A program made the translations under genes and the position numbers. From assembly GCF_000759885.1 (NCBI RefSeq), contig NZ_JNAH01000005.1, positions 1 to 64,000 on the forward strand: a stretch of DNA of 64,000 bases, given 5' to 3'. Of this stretch, positions 59,285-64,000 are shown piece by piece; the first letter of the stretch is position 1; each line of letters begins with the position of its first letter. The stretch comes from Prochlorococcus marinus str. GP2 (lineage in GTDB: Bacteria > Cyanobacteriota > Cyanobacteriia > PCC-6307 > Cyanobiaceae). Under the pieces are notes generated by a model. It saw only the letters and a program-made list of their open reading frames with translations. It had not been told where the DNA came from and searched no databases.

Positions 59285-60496
59285 CTAATTTAACTTAAGC
59301 ATTCCAAGTTTTACTTTTAGAGGTGAATTTATAAACATTTTACTCATCACGTAAATTAGTTTTGGAAGTGGAAGTGTATTAGTAAGAAAACCTACCCATT
59401 CATTGGTTGATAATTTAAAGAAATTTGAGAAAAAGCTTCTTAATCTACTCTCATCAAAACTCATCAATCTTCTTAGACCGTATTGGTAAAGTTTATGCCT
59501 TTGTGTTAATTCGTAAGGCCATAGGATTTCCCAACCTTTTGAAGCTAACTCTAGTGAACTTAGATGAGGTTCTTTTAAAAAGATTGCTAATTTTTCTGCA
59601 AGGAGTGGAGCCCTTCTTAATAAAGATCCAACCATGTATCCTGATGCAGGATGAACCATACTTGCAGCTCCTCCGAAACCAAGTACAAATTGTTTTTTAA
59701 ATGGGAGGGGTAAATTCATGGGGAAAAGGCAATTCTCTTCATGAAAAATTTCACTTACCTCAATACCCTTACTATTAAGTCTTTTAAAAAGTCTTTTTTT
59801 AAGATTTTCCTGGGATAATGCAGGATAACTAGCTAATGAAGTTTCTTCAACAAAAAAAGTCTCATTGCCTAGATCCATTGCATAAAGAAAGGAAGGAGAT
59901 GATAACTTTTCTTCATTGTTTAAATGATTTGGACGAAAATCCATAAGAACAAATTGTTCTTTATTAACAGGAGGTGATGTAAATTTACCTACAATTCCGT
60001 AAGCAGCTTGTTGAGCGATTTCATTTTGAACTGGTCTTTTTACAAAATTACTTTTATGACCACTTGCGTCAATAACTAATCTCGCCTTTATTTTGAGACC
60101 TGAAAAACAAATTACCTCAGATAGTTTATTTTTTTCTTTAATGTCTTTTGCTGTTTCATTCAACCATTCAATCCCTTTACATTTTTTTAAAAGCTCATTT
60201 TGAAAGGCTTCTTGATTTATTAAACCATAATCATAGTTGTGTTTTGTCGGAGTATCCCCTTTTTTATTTTCCCCATCTCCAAAAAAACTAACTGTTTTAC
60301 ACCATCGGTGAGATAACAAGGACTCTAACCCTAATTCTTCTAATTCAGATGCCCAGATACCATATGTATTCTCCCATTTTTCATTTGGAGATTTTGTAGA
60401 TATTCCCTTAATATTTAGATCCTGCTTGGCTAATTCTGAAGCTAAACATAATGCGGCAGGACCTGAACCTAAAATTAAAATATCAAGTATTTCCAT
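59285..60496 (-). CDS. crtL: Lycopene cyclase (plant-like CrtL)
   Basis: The 403-residue FAD-type enzyme forms end rings of lycopene. It has the N-terminal dinucleotide fold ILGSGPAALCLASELA, NTYGIWASELEELGL, the DASGHKSNFVKRP region, and the cyclase-specific LPLPFKKQFVLGFGGAASMV with HPASGYMVG. Prochlorococcus has two such enzymes, a beta and an epsilon/beta cyclase. I favour the beta form (crtL-b) from its place next to gyrA, but the sequence alone does not prove it. It lies downstream of gyrA by 24 bases. Confidence 0.9.
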   Translation of the reverse strand: MEILDILILGSGPAALCLASELAKQDLNIKGISTKSPNEKWENTYGIWASELEELGLESLLSHRWCKTVSFFGDGENKKGDTPTKHNYDYGLINQEAFQNELLKKCKGIEWLNETAKDIKEKNKLSEVICFSGLKIKARLVIDASGHKSNFVKRPVQNEIAQQAAYGIVGKFTSPPVNKEQFVLMDFRPNHLNNEEKLSSPSFLYAMDLGNETFFVEETSLASYPALSQENLKKRLFKRLNSKGIEVSEIFHEENCLFPMNLPLPFKKQFVLGFGGAASMVHPASGYMVGSLLRRAPLLAEKLAIFLKEPHLSSLELASKGWEILWPYELTQRHKLYQYGLRRLMSFDESRLRSFFSNFFKLSTNEWVGFLTNTLPLPKLIYVMSKMFINSPLKVKLGMLKLN

Positions 60497-60520
60497 GTTA
60501 TTTAGCTAACCATAAGCCTT

Positions 60521-63118
60521 TTAATTTTCTTCAACTGAGCTAGGTTGGTCTTTTTCCTCTATTTGTTCACGAGGTACCAATACCACTTCAGATAAATGAT
60601 CACCGTCATCTAATCTTTGTAATTTTACTCCTGTAGCTGCCCTCGATTGCTGAGAGATTTTATCTGCGTTTGTTCTTACTATTACGCCTTTTTCTGTCAC
60701 AAGTAGTAATTCTTCTCCCTCGCCAAGGACCTTCAAACAAACTAGCTGATCATCTTTAATTCTAAATTTTATTGCTCTCAAACCCATGCCTGCTCTTTTT
60801 TGTAATCTAAACTGAGCTACAGGTACTCTCTTTCCCAGTCCGAATGCACTGGCTATCAATACCCATGGACCATCTGAAGAGTTTTCTTCAACATTATCAT
60901 CAAGATCTTCTGTGAGTTCCTCGATTTTGGCCAATTGATCAACCAAATTAGATGTTAAAACATCCATAGAAACTAGATTGTCTCCTTCTCTTAAGTTCAT
61001 TGATTTAACTCCTCTTGCTGTTCTACCAAGTGGTCTTAATTCATTGATATCTAGTCTGAAATGAATCGCCATTCCTGTTTTAGATCCAATTAAAACACTA
61101 TCGTCTTCTTTTGATAATCTTACCCAGGTTAGGGCATCTCCATCCTCAAGATTAATTGCTATTAGTCCATTTGAGCGAATTTTTGAAAAAGCAGAAAGTG
61201 CAGTTCTTTTTATAAAACCAGCTTTTGTTAGCATTAATAAATAACGATCGTCAACAAAAGAATCCACAGCAACTAGAGAAGTTATTTTTTCTTCTCTTGG
61301 AATTGGGAGAAGTTGAACTGATGGAGTCCCTTTTGCTGTTCTGCTACTCATAGGAACCCTATATGCTGGGAGAGCATAAGCTACTCCTCTATCACTGAAA
61401 AGCAAAAGAGTATCATGATCATTACAGCTTATAAATAATTTCACGTCATCATCTTCTTTGGTTTTTGTGCCAGCTTTACCCCTTGAACCACGACTGGTAG
61501 ATTCAAAATCATTAACAGGCATTCTTTTTAAATAACCTGCTTCAGTTAATAGAACTACGGATCTGTCATTAGCTATAAGATCAATATCATCTAATCCTCC
61601 GCCTAAATCTAGTATTTCTGTTTTCCTTGGAGAAGAAAATCTTTCATCAATTTTATTAAGTTCTTCAAGAATAATTTCAAAAATTCTTTCTTTACTATTT
61701 AATATTTGCTGATAAAGGTTGATTTTTCGGGTTAACTCATTATGTTCACCTTTGATTTTATCTGCTTCAAGTGCTGTTAATCTTCTTAACTGCATCTGTA
61801 GAATTGCATCTGCCTGTATGGAAGATAATTTGTGGTCTTTTTGTAATTTTTCTCGAGCTGATATTGAATCTTTCGCTGATCTTATTAGATTTATAATTTG
61901 ATCCATAGCATCTAAGGCTAATAAAAGACCCTTTACAATATGATCTCTTTCTTCTGCTTTTTTTAATAAAAATGTTGTTCTTCGTCTTATTGTCTCAACC
62001 CTAAAATTTAGAAATACGTCTAACATTTTCCTGAGAGAAAGTGTTGTGGGCTCTCCTTTTACTAAAGCGAGGATATTTGCACTAAAGTTATTTTGTAGAG
62101 GTGTTAACTTAAATAAATTATTTAAAACTACTTGTGGGTAGGCATCTCTTTTTAGTTCAATAACAATCCTCATCCCATCTCGATCACTTTCATCTCTAAT
62201 ATCAGAAATACCTTCTAATTTTTTTTCATTAACTAAGTCAGCAATTCTTTCTATCAAAGCCGCTTTATTGGTTTGAAATGGAAGCTCTGTAATTATTACT
62301 GCATCTTTCTCTGCTCTACCAATGGATTTAATTTGCTCAATATTTGCTACCCCTCTCATGGTTATTGACCCTCTTCCTGTTTTGAAAGTTTCTTTAATAC
62401 CGTCTCTGCCTAAGATTTGACCACCTGTGGGGAAATCAGGACCCTTAATTATCTCAAAAAGTTTACTATCTTCAATTGAAGAGTTATTGATTATTGATTT
62501 AAGACCATTAATTAATTCCCCTAAGTTATGAGGTGGAATATTAGTTGCCATTCCTACTGCTATTCCAGATGATCCATTTAGAAGTAGTTGAGGGATCCTA
62601 GCAGGTAAAACTGTTGGCTCTTGCTGAGAACCGTCAAAGTTATCGGCGAAATCTACAGTTTCAGATTCAATATCCTCTAATAAACTTTCATCCGTAAGAG
62701 ACTGTAAACGAGATTCTGTATATCTCATTGCTGCTGGAGGGTCGTTATCAACAGAACCAAAGTTTCCATGGCCATCTATGAGTGGCATCCTCATAGAGAA
62801 ATCCTGAGCCATCCTAACCAAAGCATCATAAACAGCAGTATCGCCATGAGGATGGTATTTACCGAGTACTTCTCCTACGACTCTTGCACATTTTCTGTAT
62901 GGTCTACCGCTAGTCAAGCCAAGTTCATACATTGCATAAAGAATTCTTCTGTGAACAGGTTTTAATCCATCTCTTGCATCTGGAAGAGCACGACCAACTA
63001 TAACGCTCATTGCATACTCAAGATATGAACGAGACATCTCATTTCTTAGGTCAGTCTGAATAATTCGGTCGTTATTTTCGCTTAATCCTGAGTTGTCGGA
63101 ATCTAAAATATCAGACAT
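60521..63118 (-). CDS. gyrA: DNA gyrase subunit A
   Basis: The 865-residue type II topoisomerase subunit has the N-terminal [40 protein letters not shown] and the active-site Tyr133 in [11 protein letters not shown]. The C-terminal beta-pinwheel (about 520-850) shows the repeated blades with [13 protein letters not shown]. The expected GyrA box is degenerate (SRGSRGKAG near 536-548). Cyanobacteria carry a second gyrA/parC-like gene, so this could be either; gyrA is favoured by full C-terminal length. The start is ATG at 63118. Confidence 0.92.
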   Translation of the reverse strand: MSDILDSDNSGLSENNDRIIQTDLRNEMSRSYLEYAMSVIVGRALPDARDGLKPVHRRILYAMYELGLTSGRPYRKCARVVGEVLGKYHPHGDTAVYDALVRMAQDFSMRMPLIDGHGNFGSVDNDPPAAMRYTESRLQSLTDESLLEDIESETVDFADNFDGSQQEPTVLPARIPQLLLNGSSGIAVGMATNIPPHNLGELINGLKSIINNSSIEDSKLFEIIKGPDFPTGGQILGRDGIKETFKTGRGSITMRGVANIEQIKSIGRAEKDAVIITELPFQTNKAALIERIADLVNEKKLEGISDIRDESDRDGMRIVIELKRDAYPQVVLNNLFKLTPLQNNFSANILALVKGEPTTLSLRKMLDVFLNFRVETIRRRTTFLLKKAEERDHIVKGLLLALDAMDQIINLIRSAKDSISAREKLQKDHKLSSIQADAILQMQLRRLTALEADKIKGEHNELTRKINLYQQILNSKERIFEIILEELNKIDERFSSPRKTEILDLGGGLDDIDLIANDRSVVLLTEAGYLKRMPVNDFESTSRGSRGKAGTKTKEDDDVKLFISCNDHDTLLLFSDRGVAYALPAYRVPMSSRTAKGTPSVQLLPIPREEKITSLVAVDSFVDDRYLLMLTKAGFIKRTALSAFSKIRSNGLIAINLEDGDALTWVRLSKEDDSVLIGSKTGMAIHFRLDINELRPLGRTARGVKSMNLREGDNLVSMDVLTSNLVDQLAKIEELTEDLDDNVEENSSDGPWVLIASAFGLGKRVPVAQFRLQKRAGMGLRAIKFRIKDDQLVCLKVLGEGEELLLVTEKGVIVRTNADKISQQSRAATGVKLQRLDDGDHLSEVVLVPREQIEEKDQPSSVEEN

Positions 63119-63297
63119 ACAAAAATCCTTTCTTTAATAATAATCGCTGATTGTCATAATGAATAAAAAAAAAGATTTATTTAATTCCCAAATACTTACA
63201 TTTACACACAAATCAAAATAAAACCTGTTGTTTTTGAATAAACCTTGGCTTATTACCCCTTTAGTTGTTAATTTAATCAGAATAAAAGAAAACTACC

Positions 63298-64000
63298 GTG
63301 AATATTGAACTTGGTTTAAATAAAAAAGTCAGACGGGCTTATGGCATCGATGAAATAGCTTTAGTCCCTGGTAATAGAACACTTGATTACGATTTGACTG
63401 ATCCTTCTTGGTCAATAGGTGATTTCAAAAGAGAAGTTCCGATCGTCGCTAGTGCCATGGATAGTGTTGTCGATGTCAATACGTCTGTAGAGCTCACAAA
63501 ATTAGGTGCCCTTGGGGTTATTAATATGGAGGGAGTACAAACACGATATGAAAACCCTGATGAAATATTGAATCAAATAGCATCAGTAGGGAAGAATGAT
63601 TTTGTTCCATTAATGCAGAAAATATATAGTGAACCGGTCAAGGAGGGATTGATTGTACAAAGAATAAATGAGGTTAAAGAAAGAGGAGGTATAGCAGCTT
63701 TTAGTGGGACTCCTCAAGCTGCCATTAAGTTTAAAGAAACACTTAACGATTCCAAAATAGATCTATTTTTTCTTCAAGGAACAGTTGTTTCCACTGAACA
63801 TCTTGGTATGGAAGGTAAGGAAACCTTAGATATTAAAGATCTCTGTCAATCTATGAATGTCCCAGTTGTAGCAGGTAATTGTGTTACTTACGAAGTTGCA
63901 AAACTTCTCATGGATGCTGGAGTTGCAGGATTGATGGTTGGGATAGGACCCGGAGCGGCATGTACATCAAGAGGAGTATTGGGAATTGGAATCCCTCAAG
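63298..64000 (+). CDS. guaB3: GuaB3-type IMP dehydrogenase family protein, 5' part
   Basis: The frame starts with GTG at 63298 and runs off the right edge without a stop, giving about 234 residues. The start, NIELGLNKKVRRAYGIDEIA then LVPGNRTLDYDLTD, is that of the GuaB3 family, an IMP-dehydrogenase relative without CBS domains. The barrel shows PIVASAMDSVVDVN and VAGNCVTYEVAKLLMDAG, and the catalytic loop GIGPGAACTSRGVLG with the active Cys. The C-terminal flap is outside the window. It is divergent from gyrA across 179 bases. Confidence 0.9.
   Translation, partial: MNIELGLNKKVRRAYGIDEIALVPGNRTLDYDLTDPSWSIGDFKREVPIVASAMDSVVDVNTSVELTKLGALGVINMEGVQTRYENPDEILNQIASVGKNDFVPLMQKIYSEPVKEGLIVQRINEVKERGGIAAFSGTPQAAIKFKETLNDSKIDLFFLQGTVVSTEHLGMEGKETLDIKDLCQSMNVPVVAGNCVTYEVAKLLMDAGVAGLMVGIGPGAACTSRGVLGIGIPQ

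Overview
The window looks like a chromosomal segment of a high-light-adapted Prochlorococcus, or a very close marine picocyanobacterium. The reasons are the strongly A+T-rich DNA, very short intergenic gaps, a 35-residue high-light-inducible protein, psbY, a PsbP-like lipoprotein, Ycf54, carotenoid genes (crtH, crtE, crtL), the clock kinase gene sasA, and a ferredoxin-NADP reductase without a phycobilisome-linker domain. The strain cannot be fixed from the sequence alone. No insertion sequence, integrase, phage gene or CRISPR array was seen, so this reads as streamlined core genome rather than a genomic island.

Layout. 1-1.9 kb: end of a porin gene with its terminator, a tiny zinc-ribbon-like gene, hli, tRNA-Lys and psbY. 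1.9-9.5 kb: trmFO, crtH, a response regulator without a phospho-acceptor Asp, a glutaredoxin/BolA pair, an acyltransferase, pdxJ and ycf54. 9.5-18.5 kb: recC, a small membrane methyltransferase-like gene, recB and recD, packed as one transcription unit. 18.6-24.7 kb: a DEAD-box RNA helicase with a structured leader, an ABC exporter, psbP, recR and lipA. 24.7-30.2 kb: a six-gene minus-strand unit read lysA, cdaA, uppS, bioB, trhO and an unknown gene. 30.3-42.9 kb: rimI, clpC, a polyol-dehydrogenase-like gene, an alpha/beta hydrolase, cdsA, a PLP decarboxylase, an AarF/UbiB kinase, a small helix-turn-helix membrane protein, malQ and prs. 42.9-51.5 kb: two unknown genes, sasA, tRNA-Glu, an SRPBCC protein, petH, zwf, opcA and cbiA. 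51.5-64 kb: a DUF212 protein, crtE, folD, a PgpH-type HD phosphodiesterase, leuA, a GH57 enzyme, lycopene cyclase, gyrA and the start of a GuaB3-type gene.

How the genes fit together. Several themes recur. Pigment and photosynthesis: hli, psbY, psbP, ycf54, crtH, crtE, crtL, petH. Night-time carbon use: sasA, zwf, opcA, malQ, GH57. Recombination: recC, recB, recD, recR, gyrA. Cyclic-di-AMP signalling: a CdaA-type synthase and a PgpH-type hydrolase occur about 25 kb apart. Lipid and envelope supply: plsC, cdsA, uppS, lysA.

The points most worth a second look are the double hairpin just upstream of the DEAD-box helicase start, the CdaA with an altered RHR motif inside a lysA/uppS unit, the degenerate receiver domain, the membrane-anchored-looking FNR, and the methyltransferase-like gene lodged between recC and recB.
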